From positions 954,833-1,018,832 of the forward strand of contig SCFE01000100.1 in assembly GCA_004352715.1 (NCBI GenBank): a DNA stretch of 64,000 nucleotides, in the 5' to 3' direction. Below, one piece after another: positions 45,641 to 58,100 of the stretch. Position 1 is the stretch's first letter; the number at the start of each line of letters is the position of its first letter. Made by a program: the position numbers and the translations under genes. The DNA is from Hofstenia miamia (Eukaryota; Xenacoelomorpha; Acoela). Under the pieces are notes generated by a model, which saw only the letters and a list, made by a program, of their open reading frames with translations, had not been told where the DNA came from and ran no database searches.

Positions 45641-46390
45641 AACTTTCTTCTCTCATGGAATTGGTTTCAATTTCATTGAACTCGATAAACTTTCTCTTCT
45701 CGTTTAGATCCCTTCAAGACTATTATTAATAATTGCGTTCTCTTCATTCCAAGCCCAACTTCCCCAATTTGAAATTGAACTATTTCTCTGCTCACTCCGA
45801 CCAAGAAAAAGCTAATCTCGTCATTGGTTACTTTGCCGCAAATTTTTCTCATCCAGTCTCATTCTTCCCTGGTCCAACTCTTGCCTCCCAGTTGATTCAT
45901 GTTTGCAATATTGTCTTTAACGACTATGACATTTCTCTTGTGCTTAAGTCTTGCACGCATTCTAGTCCTTGCTATCCTAATTGCATCTCCGGCTTTGTAA
46001 TTCATGAAACTTCCTCAACTCTTTCCATCCATTTAAATAATCTTTACTCTTTCATTTGTTCCTCTAAGAGTTTCCGCTTTTTTGGAAAACATCTTGGATC
46101 TTCCGACTGTTAAAATCTAATCAGCTCCCCAGTTCTCAAGTCACCTCCTACTGCCTGGATAGCTATTCCTTCTTGGTTGACAATCATCTTTTAGCGCCTT
46201 GTTTTCCTTAATTTTTCCTTAAAATTCGTCATCTCATCTGCTTTTCTCAGCACGCTAACATTCCAGATCATCCAAGTTGTTCCACCATCACATAATTTCT
46301 CAGCCTGATCTTCACTCCAATCGTAATGATCATGGTTGCAATATCTGCTCTCTCATCTTGTTTTTCCTTACAAGTTATGTTTATTTGGCT
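45640..46390 (+). pseudogene. Non-LTR RT fragment of a different, less AT-rich family
   Basis: The frame 45733-46113 reads SDQEKANLVIGYFAANFS, then SLVLKSCTHSSPCYPNCIS and HLNNLYSFICSSKSF. This fits the segment before and into RT fingers (S-x-G-x-D-x-I-P, then L-x-x-F-x-S), but with SPGPDGIP mutated beyond function. The rest to 46390 shows further degraded RT-like text. Composition is richer in C/T than the neighbours, so it is a separate family and probably old. It ends at a (TA)n at 46411. Confidence 0.45.
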
Positions 46391-49300
46391 GTGATGCTGA
46401 TTTCATGATATATATATATATATATATATATAAATATTAGATTTGGTATAAGCTGAATACCGACGGTAACACTAAGGTATACGGAATTTCACAGAAGCTT
46501 GTTGAAAGGATTTTCGTCAAAAATAGGGTTTGGAATAACATTATTGAAATTCAAAAAATTGAAATATGCTTTGGAAACACTATTTCAGTTGTGTGGGCAG
46601 GTGAATGTCTTTCACTTTTTTCGATTGGAGCCGTCAGTGTTGATAAGTTTAAAGGTAAATATTCTCCAAGTCACTTTGCTCAGCAAAGGTACCCTAACTT
46701 TCTGACTGTACCAGTACGTAAAAACGTCTTTTTTCATAGAAATTTTCCCCCAATTAAGAAACTAAACTGTGGTCTTCGCAGAAGCATTTCGTAAAGGCTG
46801 TGCTTGCGTGCACCTTTTTTAGCTGCTGTCGGCCCCTCACTTAGGACATTTTTCTGCTCGATGACCTTGGTGATTGGGGTGGCGCTGCTGCCTTTCCCAG
46901 GCATTTGGAATCCATAAATTTAATAATAGCGTCCTTGTATTTTCTCAGAATACCGTTTTACTAAAAAATTATACCGGTTGTAAAAGTACGATATTTCCAA
47001 AAGTAAATAACACTAGTAACGGTACGGAATATATATACCGAAAAAAATCTTTAAATTTGATAAAATATACCGATTTTTGATAAGAAAAATTTATTAGAAT
47101 CTTGAGAATTATATCTTTCAATTGTTACTGTGATTTTACGATTCAACAGCTAGAATAAGACTAAAAGACACTGTAAAACTTATCTTACTTTGTAAGTTAA
47201 CGAAATAGTAAGCCAATTAAGTTATGTCATTAATGTGTATAGCTTCAATTGCACACAATAACATAATTCTAGAATTCTAGTTTTAGCTAAGTCTATAGTC
47301 TAAAGAAATGATCATTAAATTACACGCTTGTTGCCATCTAATAGTTCCATAAACAACACAGAACTTTAAATTTCAAATATTGATATTTTCTCACCATATT
47401 TTTAGAAATTTGTTTCTACAACAAAATTCATAGAATAAATAAACTAAATGCTTATAGTGATATGTAATTTTTGCAATTTTATGGTAGATCTATTCTAAGA
47501 AATTGGAACTATTGACTCTATTATTGACTTTTATAATAACATTTGCATGTATGATTCATACATGACCCTAAACAATCACTCAGAAAAATTGTTTTAAAAG
47601 GAGAGGTGTTTAAATATTAAGGAGCTTTAAAATTTTTATGCGTTATGCTAAATTCAATGATGGTATTTTTTATTTAGGAAATCCTTGAGAAATCTTTAGT
47701 AAACATATAATTAATGCTTTTTCATAAGCAGTTTCAATATGCAACTTTGTAATTCAGAATATTTCATCAAAGAACAGTTTCGGTTTAACTGAGCAATTCG
47801 TACGAATCAATTGACAACATAGTAAATGCATATAATATGCCTACATCTATATTCAGTAAGTTATTCAATTGTAATCTGATGTCTAATGAAAAAACTATTT
47901 ACTCATTATTATCAAAAATAATTTTATAGTGTTCTACAATTTTCTTGTAGTTGTCCATTATACATGAAGCGTTCAGGCCAAATATGTTTAAGCAAATAGC
48001 TTTTCAATTTTCACATCCAGGTTTATAATTTTTCAAATTTTTGCAAAATTGTATCAAGTTTTAAGATAATTAAAGTACTAGACAACGACAAAGGCGTTTG
48101 TTTTGAAAAAAAATTATCAAAGTTCAATCCATGTTACAACAAATAATACTACAACAGGCTTTTATATATTATAATATATTACATTATAAGTAGCAGGCAT
48201 AATCGTTTTTCATAGTATGCATAGAACCAATGACCATTCAAAAACCACATTTTATCAACTATAGTAGGTAATATAAACAAGGAACTCATAGCTAGTTACA
48301 ATAAATGTTATTCTCTTAAAACAGGCAAAATATGAATCAATATATATATATATATACAGTATAAAGTAAATTGAATGTGCATAAACTTTTCTTGTTCTTT
48401 ATATTTATTCCTTATGATGTCGCCCACTATAAATATTATTTAAATATTTGTTTTTGATTAAACCTAAAATACATTTTTTTTTGAAGGTGTATTGGAAATA
48501 AAGTCCAATTGACTCTCATTATTACTCAAAAACTTCTAAATTAGTGTTGAAGTTGAGTAAAAATTATTATTATACAAATTTAAGTGTTCGCGTTACAATT
48601 GATAAGTAGAAATATTTACTTTGCAGAAAAATTGGCGCTAAGAAATTTTTGGATTTCCACATACTTAGCTCCAAATATTGGGATATATACATATTTTTGG
48701 TTCAAAAATATTTCTGAGTTGTAAGACTTGATAATTTTTCATCAAATGATTTGATTAATAATCGATAATTTTTTAGAAAAATCTACATCAAAGCTACTCA
48801 ATCCTACCAGCTATTGTATGTTTCATTGAACTGAAGATTTATGGTAGGGTTAATAGTAAAATTCTTGCAATAATTTCAATATCATTACAATAGTATATCA
48901 TTATTTACTAAGTGTTTTATTAAATGAAAATTCTCCTGGACAAACTACCAAATTGAATAGAAAATATCGTATGAACAACTGCATTTTACAGTGCACAGTA
49001 TGTATTAAAAAGTTAATCCTTGCATATGCTTCGTAATGCCTAGGCTGTAAACATTTACTTGCGGAACCAATTTATTAATTGAAATGTAATGCTTGCCAGA
49101 AATGCAACTGAACAATCGTATTTTTAATGTATATGAAATCATTGATTTAAAAATTTAAAAAATTGTTGCATTTTAGAAAAGTTTAATTCTTGTTGATATG
49201 GAACCAGTTCTAATTTTCAATGGAAAAGGGATGTTTTGCAATGATAAAACCACGTTTAATTTAATCGATTCATCGCTTGTGAATAAGGTCTTCTTTCTTC

Positions 49301-49815
49301 TTGTATTGTAAATTCACTTACTTGGCCAGAGTAAGATTTAGTCAGACCTATATAAGCATAGAACACTGTTCTTGTCTCTCTTGCTTTAAATTGCCTTACC
49401 TTGTGTAGTGTACTATAAATTTGACATATATGCATGTGAGGACAGTTAATTGTCATATTAAAGATTTGGCATTGTTTTCGATATTGATGAAAATGAAATT
49501 ACACTCAAGGATTTCCCCTTGTAATGTCTAATTCGCGTGGAATAGCCCGACTTTGACAGGTTAAGCCAAATTGTCATAAGATTTCATGGAAAAAATTCAA
49601 TTATATAAGAAATTGATTATATAATTTAATTCATTCAATTAATTAGTTGCGATTACAATTGTTGTAGAATCACTTTTCGTTCAACCCCTTCAGTGCAATA
49701 TTCATGTATATAATATTGAAATATCCTCAACTATCGTGATAATGTGACGCTTGAATCAGTCGCATGCTTACATTTATCACATGAACGACCATGCTTGTGC
49801 TTAACAACTTTAGAT
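46391..49815. other. 3.4 kb with no gene recognised
   Basis: AT-rich. (TA)n at 46411-46432 and 48341-48356. Overlapping + frames near 46499-46794 and a - frame at 49256-49456 carry no known domain. A scrap like module B of the 31-33 kb array (GCGTTCAGGCCAAATATGTT) lies near 47972. TACCG-rich stretches at 46455-47070 may be transposon termini but have no matching ends that I can define. Confidence 0.35.
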
Positions 49816-49823
49816 AAATATAC

Positions 49824-50152
49824 CAGTAGGGAACAGGTTGCGTTCTTTTACCCAACCCGATCCGTCGAACGGTACCCGTGACGCTCACCGTCTAGAACTG
49901 ATATGTGACCCAACCCGAACAAAGAAATATTGCTAGTATAATAATCACAAAATGCTTTAACAAAAATAAAAAAAGACAAAAATAATAAAAATCAATTAGC
50001 CTTTTAGAATTTTTAGAATGTTTTATATCCAAATTCTTTCCTTAAATCCGTTAGTGTTTTTATACCCTAACTATCACAAATTACTCACGACCAACCCAGT
50101 TAAATTTTCACCCCATCCTCGGGGTGAGTGGTCTGATTAGCTTCCTACCCTG
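49824..50152. mobile_element. Short hAT-like MITE (329 bp)
   Basis: The 8 bp AAATATAC occur directly before (49816-49823) and directly after (50153-50160). The left end is CAGTAGGGAACAGG and the right end read inward is CAGGGTAGGAAGC: weakly alike but both CAG-starting. CCCAACCC-type subterminal repeats occur on both sides (49851, 49911, 50093). The interior is AT-rich and non-coding. The TSD length and CAG ends point to hAT; TIR divergence keeps confidence moderate. Confidence 0.65.
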
Positions 50153-50160
50153 AAATATAC

Positions 50161-50399
50161 GGTAGATATAATTATTAGTGTACATACAATTTATGATCTG
50201 CATAATGAAATTGAGATTAGCTACACTTTTACACAATGCATATAGTAAGCGACATTAGTTGTCAACAGCTTATTCAACAGATGATACATAAAGTATACAA
50301 AAATAAAATTATGAAAATAAATCCGAAGAAAGGCAGAAAAAACAAGGGAGGAATTGAGAAAAATAAAAGGAATTAATGTAAAAAAAATCGTGTAAATTT
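50161..50399. other. Possible 5-prime leader of the following non-LTR element
   Basis: AT-rich, with an A-rich segment at 50300-50395 just ahead of ORF1. The element start cannot be fixed. Confidence 0.3.
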
Positions 50400-50897
50400 T
50401 TGCCTAAGCTTAAGTTATCGAATATACCAATATACGAAGATATTGAAGATATAAACAACTTCAACAAGCTTTACCATTCCAATCCTGTTCTAAAAATTGT
50501 TTGCACTGAGGAATTAACTGTTATTTTTTCTAACGTAAATAATCTCAAAAGATGTAAAGACGTGATTATCAAAGTTTCGCTTAAACTAAGAAATACAATG
50601 ATAAACAGCAAAATTCGATATGGTTTAAGTATCATCCATATAATTGATCATCACTACATAAGAATGTGCAGTTCATGTGGAGGCTATGGTCATCCTACAA
50701 AGACTTGTAAATATGATGCTATTTGTTGCATGTATTGCATAGAAAACCGCAATTACAAAAATTGTCCAAACAAAGATACAAAGAACATTCAGAAATGCAT
50801 TAATTGTTTAAGATCAAAAATTAAAAACTCCCAAGTTCATAATGTATTTAATCCACACTGCCCAATATACCAAATACTAAAAAAATATTTTGATTAA
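50400..50897 (+). CDS. Non-LTR ORF1, gag-like protein with zinc knuckles (element D)
   Basis: The frame is open to a stop at 50895-50897. The first two thirds (SNIPIYEDIEDINNFNKLYH onward) is a folded-looking segment. Then come CSSCGGYGHPTKTC, a canonical C-x2-C-x4-H-x4-C knuckle, a second cysteine cluster CMYCIENRNYKNCP with the histidine lost, and a third KCINCLRSK ending in NPHCP. Jockey/CR1-type ORF1 proteins with such knuckles bind element RNA as a nucleoprotein particle. The first codon given is not ATG and the true start may lie upstream. A related ORF1 occurs at 60140-60590. Confidence 0.75.
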   Translation: MPKLKLSNIPIYEDIEDINNFNKLYHSNPVLKIVCTEELTVIFSNVNNLKRCKDVIIKVSLKLRNTMINSKIRYGLSIIHIIDHHYIRMCSSCGGYGHPTKTCKYDAICCMYCIENRNYKNCPNKDTKNIQKCINCLRSKIKNSQVHNVFNPHCPIYQILKKYFD

Positions 50898-50949
50898 AAA
50901 AAATTTTTATGAATAATAATTCACGATGTCTTTCAATTAATGATTTAGA

Positions 50950-51650
50950 AAGCACATTATTACACATCAAACAAAGTCCTAAATACATTAATTTTCAATG
51001 TATTCGAAACAAATTTGAAAAATTACATGATCTAATGGAAAACTTCCATTTCTGGAATCACAGAAACATGGTTGAAATACAATGATACAATACCAATTTG
51101 TAAAGAAGATTTCAAAATATTCAGAAAAGATAGAAATCTAAACAAATCTGACAAACTTAGAGGTGGTGGGGTTTTATTATTAGTACCCAAGAAAATTTCG
51201 CCGAAACTAAGAATCGATATAAATAATAGTAATCAAAATTTTGAAAACTTATAGATAGTACTAAAAACAAACCACGAAATAATTTTAGTCAATATTAGTT
51301 ATTGTAATAGAAAACAAGCATTTATTAAATATCAAGAAATTTTACACGAAGAACTTTCCATGGCTTACAATGAAAGAAAGAAGATCATAATAATGGGAAA
51401 TTATAACCAAAACTATTTAAATCAAAACGAATGTAATAATATTCACGGCCTAATAGATATTTTTAACATGGACGTATTAAATAAAACTACATCAACTCAC
51501 ATAAGCAGTAGAAATTCATCATTAATTGATTACATAATATGTGATGCTTCTGAAATATCGAATTATGAAACGTTTGTCTTAGATGGTCTATTGGCTAATC
51601 ATTTAATTACCTGCAGCATGTTCACCAAAAACGAAGTAAATGTTTCTTGA
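50950..51650 (+). pseudogene. APE endonuclease of element D, active site mutated
   Basis: Blocks in order with frame changes: SPKYINFQCIRNKFEKLHDL (N block), ITETWLKYN near 51060 (shifted frame), RGGGVLLLVPKKISP, a stop at 51254, KKIIIMGNYNQNYLN (the GDYN aspartate is N), RNSSLIDYIICD, and LANHLITCSM where S-D-H is expected, so the catalytic D is lost. Layout parallels elements A and B. Dead enzyme. Confidence 0.75.
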
Positions 51651-51799
51651 AACAAAGCAATAATATTTTTATTCATTCAACTAAGCATTATCAGAGAAGC
51701 AATTTATTGATAGACTTGCTAAATCTAAACTGGACATGTTTATATAACTTTCAATCAATTGATGAAAAGTTAGAATTTATAACTGGCTATGCTTTACGA

Positions 51800-52612
51800 C
51801 AAACATTGTCCAATAACTAAAATTAAGAAACAAGATAAAACTCTATTTGTAAAGTGGAAGATATGGATTTCAAAATAAACTAAACAGTTAGTTAAAGAAA
51901 AGCATAAGCAAACTATTGTAAAAATAGATGTCCAGAAAATCTCAAAAAATACAAGAAATTAAGAAATACTGTATCTAATAAATTAAAATACGAGCTTAAC
52001 GAATTTTTGACACGATCTTTTAATGATGGAAGGAATGTAGCAAGAAAATGGCTATACATCAATGAAGTTATGAAAGAAAAAATTAACAAAGATATCAAAT
52101 GTCTAGTTAGCAATGAAGGAAAAATCTTTGAAAAAAGCATTGAAATTGCAAATATTATGAATGAACACTTTGTGAAACTTGGTAAATTTCAAGATGAAGA
52201 TTCTATTAAAGAAATTACTAAATTCAATTACCATCATAACATAAATTTGAAACACTCATCTTTTAAATTTAAATATGTTTCACTTCATGATTTTTGTAAA
52301 TGCTCATAAATGATAAAAACAAGTAAATCAAAAGGCACAAGTTACTATCCTCTATGGTTCTTAAAACACGCTCTATATGTATTAGCAAGACCATTATGTG
52401 ATTTTTTCAATGAATGTATTTACCATTCCTATTTCCCTAAACAATAAAAATGGCTGAAGTTATTCCCATTTTTAAAAAGGGCAATAATGAGAAAACAGAG
52501 AATTACCGTCCAATATCTATTCTCTCAGGAATAAGCAAAATTTTTGAAAAACTCATATATAAACAATTAACGGTTTACATTGAAGAGAATAAACTTTTAA
52601 GCAAACACTTCA
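51800..52612 (+). pseudogene. RT of element D, first part (fingers)
   Basis: 52007-52309 reads the pre-fingers helix (KWLYINEVMKEKINKDIKCL, EIANIMNEHFVKLG). 52310-52440 reads SKSKGTSYYPLWFLKH. 52450-52610 reads VIPIFKKGNNEKTENYRPIS and ISKIFEKLIYKQL, ending ENKLLSKH. The expected next block (QFGFRKG) appears only at 53930, after an opposite-strand insertion. Confidence 0.8.
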
Positions 52613-53930
52613 ATAGCTATTTATTCGTTTGTTTGTGCACATTGATGTTCTATACAATATATACAAATATAGATACAAAATGTGCAAACTACAAACTAAG
52701 CTACAAAATAATAAATTTAAAACAATTAAAAAAACACACAACACTATTTACAAATTAAAAGAATTAAGATTTGCTGGATTTAATACTTCGCCATACATTT
52801 AATTTTTTAGATGATCCCAGTAAATACTGTTCAGCAAAGAGATTTTGTTTCAACAAGCGTTTAAAGGACTTTATATTGGGAGTACAGCGGATGTTAGGAT
52901 CTAGATTATTCCAGCGTGTACAGGCATTTACAAAGAAAGAGCAACTCCCTTATCTATTTCTAGATAACATTCTGCTGAAACATTTGCTGCCTCTCTTATG
53001 GTAGTTAATGTAATTATCAAAGAATAATGTGCTTGTAGTTAGCTTTTCTATGTATTTATACAGAGTTATTAGACTAATGTAAATTGTGAAGTATTTTGGT
53101 GACAACATTTTAATTTCATTGAGCATTCTACCCGTCACTTGTCTACCAATGCCATACATTGCTGTTAATGACCAGTTGAACACTGTATTTATGCGCTCTG
53201 ATAATTCTGTGCTTATGTTGATAGTTTCTGGTTACTAGAGCATCTATTAAAGTCTTGTTTTTAGTGATATTTTTTATCTGGCGAATACTCTGGATACCTG
53301 CTACCATTTTACCAAGTTTGCTTTTAACAAACAACTTGAAGTTGAGATTTCTATCAATCTCAACACCCAGGTACTTAATTTCATTTGACTGGAATTTCTG
53401 GCGCCTCATTACCTGTGCTCAATTTTATATTCCTTGCAAGATCTCTGGATTCATTTGGAGAAAACACCGTAAACTGCGTCTTTTACTAGTTCAAATTTAA
53501 TTTATGCTGTTGAAGATATCTCTTAATGTTCATGTGATGAGATTGTAAATATTGTGTTGCTATGATTGGACTACTATGATTTGTTATTATACATATATCG
53601 CAAGCATATTGAATTATATTGCAATTTCTTACATATTTACAGAGATCATTTATGAACATGTTAAAAAGAATAGGCTCAAGTACTGAACCTTGGGGTACTC
53701 CTTTGTCTGTGGTTACAAAATTTGAATATATGTTATTTACTTTGACACGCTGTTGTCTACAACTTAAGAAACTTTGCAGCAATTTTCTACTTAGCTCATT
53801 AAATACATATCTTTGTAATTTCTGATCTAATATATGAAAATGTAGGCTGTCAAATGCTTTGCTCAGATCAATCAAAGCTACACTACTGCTAAGACCGTTA
53901 TTTAAGTTAAACAGCAATTCTGTTTTAGAA
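52609..53930 (-). mobile_element. 5-prime-truncated non-LTR element inserted in element D
   Basis: Minus reading: 53917-53486 palm ([51 protein letters not shown], where YADD is YACD). 53409-53143 reads IKYLGVEIDRNLNFKLF and GKMVAGIQSIR. 53183-52950 is thumb. 52925-52780 is the C-terminus (NNLDPNIRCTPNIKSFKRLL, LLGSSKKLNVWRSI). The 3-prime end is at about 52609 (read on minus, AATAAATAGCTATTGAAG), matching the family member in GPCR intron 1. The 5-prime half is missing, as is usual for this mechanism. The insertion split RT block 2 of element D. Confidence 0.85.
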
Positions 53931-55100
53931 AAGGATTATCAACAAAGTATGCACTAATTGAAACAATAGATGACAGGCGTAAAAAATTAGACAAAGAAGT
54001 AAAAGTTTATATTGCTTCACTATATATATCAAAGGCCTTTAATTCAGTTAATCATGATTTACTATTTAAAAAACTAAGAACAAAATATATTTTTAGTAAT
54101 TCATCAATCCAATTTTTGAAATCATATATATTTGTCACAACACGTGAAAGTAAACAATCTATCGTCAAAACACCTATTGATGAATAATGGAGTGCCACAA
54201 GGATCAGTTTTAGGGCCACTATTATTCAATCTATATGTAAATGATATTCCTATCTTCATTGAATGCAAATTCATTTAATTTGCAGACGATAATTTATTAT
54301 ATACATCCAAAATAAAGATTTTACAAGAACATATAACCAAAGTAAAGAAATTTTATGAACAGAATATAATTAAATATTTAGAAAACTACATTTATGATTA
54401 TAAAGAATAAAAATGGAAAAAGTGAACCATTAGAATCAATATATGTTGAAAAAATATCATTTATGAAACTAAGAAAATTAAATATCTTGGTATTGAAATT
54501 GACAATGAAATTAAATTTACAGATCAGATAAATGCAACTACGAAGAAAATGCTCTATGGAGTTAAATTGCTAACTAATATTCAACAGATATTACCAATAT
54601 AGTGGAGAATTATATTACTAAGAGCTCTTATACTGTCAAATTTTTTAAATTATTTTTTATCTACCAATGTTATCAAGAAAATATTTAAAAAACTTATAGA
54701 AGTTTTTAATTGGGCAATTAATACAATCTGTAGTAAAAACGATCAAATTAAAATATTAGAAAAACATAATATTGAATGATTAGAGTACTTATTAACATTA
54801 AATTGCCTCTTACTATTTTGGAAAAGACCTTCAGTAGAATTACAGAAAAATATACACAAACGTACCAAGACTTATCACAAAATCAAATTTAAAAAGAAAA
54901 TCTTTGAAAAATCATTTATCAATTTTACAATTCATTTATGGAACAAACTCTATCCAGATATTAAAGATGAACGAAGTTTCAATAAATTTAAAAAATGAGT
55001 AAAAATCTCACTAAAACGAAGAAGATCCAACTACTTATCAAATTATAGGATAAAATCAATAAACTATAACAAAGCTATTGAGCAATGAAAACCAATTTAT
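53931..55100 (+). pseudogene. RT of element D, second part (palm, thumb, C-terminus)
   Basis: It resumes with FRKGLSTKYALIETIDD (block 2), SLYISKAFNSVNHDLLFKKL (block A, D to S), [19 protein letters not shown] with a frameshift, FADDNLLYT (catalytic pair intact), KIKYLGIEIDNEIKF, FNWAINTICSKNDQIK, and the C-terminal NFTIHLWNKLYPDIKDERSF. At least five frame breaks or stops. The element ends near a short (TA)n at 55120-55132. Confidence 0.8.
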
Positions 55101-55132
55101 ATCCTCAAGGACAAACTTTTGATATATATATA

Positions 55133-58100
55133 TTTATAATCAGGCACATATCCATGAGCTGCCTTCCAAGTTATTAGGGCCATATTATATAAAATCATAT
55201 GCCTCTGAGTAGTCAATTCAAGGAAACCCTTAATGTATTACTCTAAAACCAGTTGAACATTCAAATGTCAATTTTGAAAATCAACAAGATATCATTTTTT
55301 GAAAGAACCAACAATGTCTTGTTGAACTATTATCTCGTTGCCTAACATTTTGCTCAATATTTTTTATGTTTTGAAGTTATTGCATTTCTGTTAGAAGATT
55401 ATTCTAGAGTTGATAGATTTTTTTGCTGACAATGACTAATTCCACACTGTAATTGGTTTTGCTATTCTTTAAGATTTAATTGCAACTATTGTTTTTTACA
55501 TAACTCTCTAATTCATTAGTTCTCAACATTTTTATGATAAGTGAGTAATTAATGAAAATTTTGATTTATTCAATGAGATCCCTATAGTTGATGTTGTTCA
55601 ACTACTGTCAATTTTGTGTGTGTGGATTCCCAAATCTACATTGACTCCTAGAGTCCATGTGGACCCCAGTTGAGAACTGCTGGTCTAAGTCAATAAAATT
55701 TAGGCTTTTGTTATTTAATTTTTGCCAATAGCAGATTTAGTTATTTCAGTGTCTGTTCACCACCTTGCTAAGAGAAATCTATTCCCTGCAGAAGACAACT
55801 TATTCTACTTCATTAGTGGAGGCAAACAAACATTTGCATAATTAATATAGCATTAAAACACAAAAGCTTGAAATAATGTATGAATCTTCAAAGTGGAATT
55901 TTCAAAAGTCATTTCATCGCTGAAGAAATGCTTGCTTGAAAGTCAAGAACAGCTTTGAGATGCTTAGAAACAGATTTTCTCTCATTGAGTTTAAATTTCA
56001 AATCTATTAAAGTGTGAAATTATATTTCTCTGTTTGTTAGAGGTTATTTCTTAAGGTACTACTGTAAAAATTAATGGCTTTGCTTCAAATATATATATTT
56101 CAATTATTTTTTGTTACAAATTTATAGTATATTTGAAAAAATGACATAGTGCTCAATAATGAGATCGAAAAGATGGAAATGATTAAATTTTTACACTGTC
56201 TGCTCCAAGTTGAAGACTCCACGAAAATTATTCAGTTTATGCAGTCCAATGATTAAGATCTGGCAATGAAAGGGCCATTGTACCGTATATTTGATTATCA
56301 GGTCTTCTGTAACAAATGTTCAATCACAAAAGTTTCTGCATCATATCATTTCTAGGATTGTACTTTTATTGTAGATTAAATTTCTCCTCTTCATTGAAAA
56401 TAATGCCCCCAGCGTGTTAATGGGCTGTGGAAGATAAGATTTTAGCTTGGTATTGATGTTTCTTGCGGTTTACTAAACAGCTTTATTAATTAGAGTTAAA
56501 TGTCAAAAAGTGTTAGTGATTCAAATTCAAATGTAACCTATAATATAATTTTGATGTTCAGTAGATAAATGTTCTTACTGGGTTGAAAGCACTTTGGCAA
56601 AAGATTTTTCATAAAGAATATTTTGTGTGCTGGAGAAATAATGAATGGTTGAGCTTGAATTTCAAAAATCTGCTTATAAAATTATCTTGGTTAGAGGAAA
56701 ATGCAAAGAAATTACATATTGATATCATGTAAGTATAAACAGTAACATTAATTTTGAATGACTAGAGTAGAGAATATTCAATTATGAATGAGTGAGAAGA
56801 TAGATGCAATGAGGAAGAGCATTTTCTAAAAATAAAATATCTCTGTCATTGAGTCCTGAGTTTGATTTAAAAGTCTATATCACAAAGACTATTGTAAATC
56901 ATAAAACTTATATAACACAATAGTATCACTAATTGAAACTGCAATCTGTCAAAATAGATAGATACTAACTGACAAGCCACTAATACTTTTATCAATGTAC
57001 TTGGAATTAGAATTTCACACTGAAATTTGATCCAACAACAAGATTCACAAGAATCTACAAAATTATCAGTCTTGATAGTAACCTGGCAAATATAGCCTAT
57101 CTTGTCAAATTTATAGCTTTCATTGCAGTTCTGCTAATATGTAATGCAATTAATATGCAGTATATATGTTTAAATGTTTTTCATAATCTTTGCTACTAAA
57201 CTGTTTCACAAAATAAGACATTGCCTAGCTTTTTGTCTTTACCTTAGTTTCAAATTTATAACCTGTTAAAAATAGCCTCAAATAAAACAGTTAATGAGAA
57301 ATTTTAGAAAGAAGTCAGCTTACTGAACTATTTAAAATTAATGATTATGAGAAATATTAACAAACTCAATAAAAATTTAATTTCTCAGCAGCAAATATTA
57401 CTGTAAGCATTTGTTTTATATTTATATGTAGATTTGCTTTATATTGTCTGAATTTTCTACTTTCAAAATACAAATATTTGCCAATCGTCTCCAAGATGGC
57501 TCATATTGTTGCCTTTGATGTAATAAAAGTAATTGTTTCATCATTAGGCAAAGTTAGGTTTGCCATTCCAGGTTTTTCCTTTAACTTATTAAAATGGACG
57601 TCCTGCTGATTATTCTAAAATTGAAGTGATTTTGCTCTAACAAAATTCTGAAGAGGCAAACTTAAAGCATGAAATTTGTGAAAATATTATCTGTACCAGT
57701 CAGGCTACAATATGTGTTTTGCCTGCCATGCCTAAAATTTAGCCTTAGTTAACCCAAAATATATTGAAGAAATACCTAATGAGAAACTCTGTTCTCTTAA
57801 ATTCTCAATATTGTTTATATCTTATATCTTGCTGAATGAAGAATTTTGCAGTCTAGGACAGTCTTGTGTGGAGTAAAGAATGAATCAATTCCAGGAATAA
57901 CAACAATTTACAGTTATTAATATTTGTATCTTCCAAAATTCATTTACATATAGACATATGGAAAAAATATAGAAAGATTATATTAAGCAATCAATACATT
58001 TAAAATATTTATCAGTGTGTAAAGTTTNTTCCAGGTTTTTCCTTTAACTTATTAAAATGGACGTCCTGCTGATTATTCTAAAATTGAAGTGATTTTGCTC

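Noticed and set aside
46499-46794. Two overlapping + frames of 67-68 codons
   Set aside because: Different frames, no recognised domain, no sister copy.
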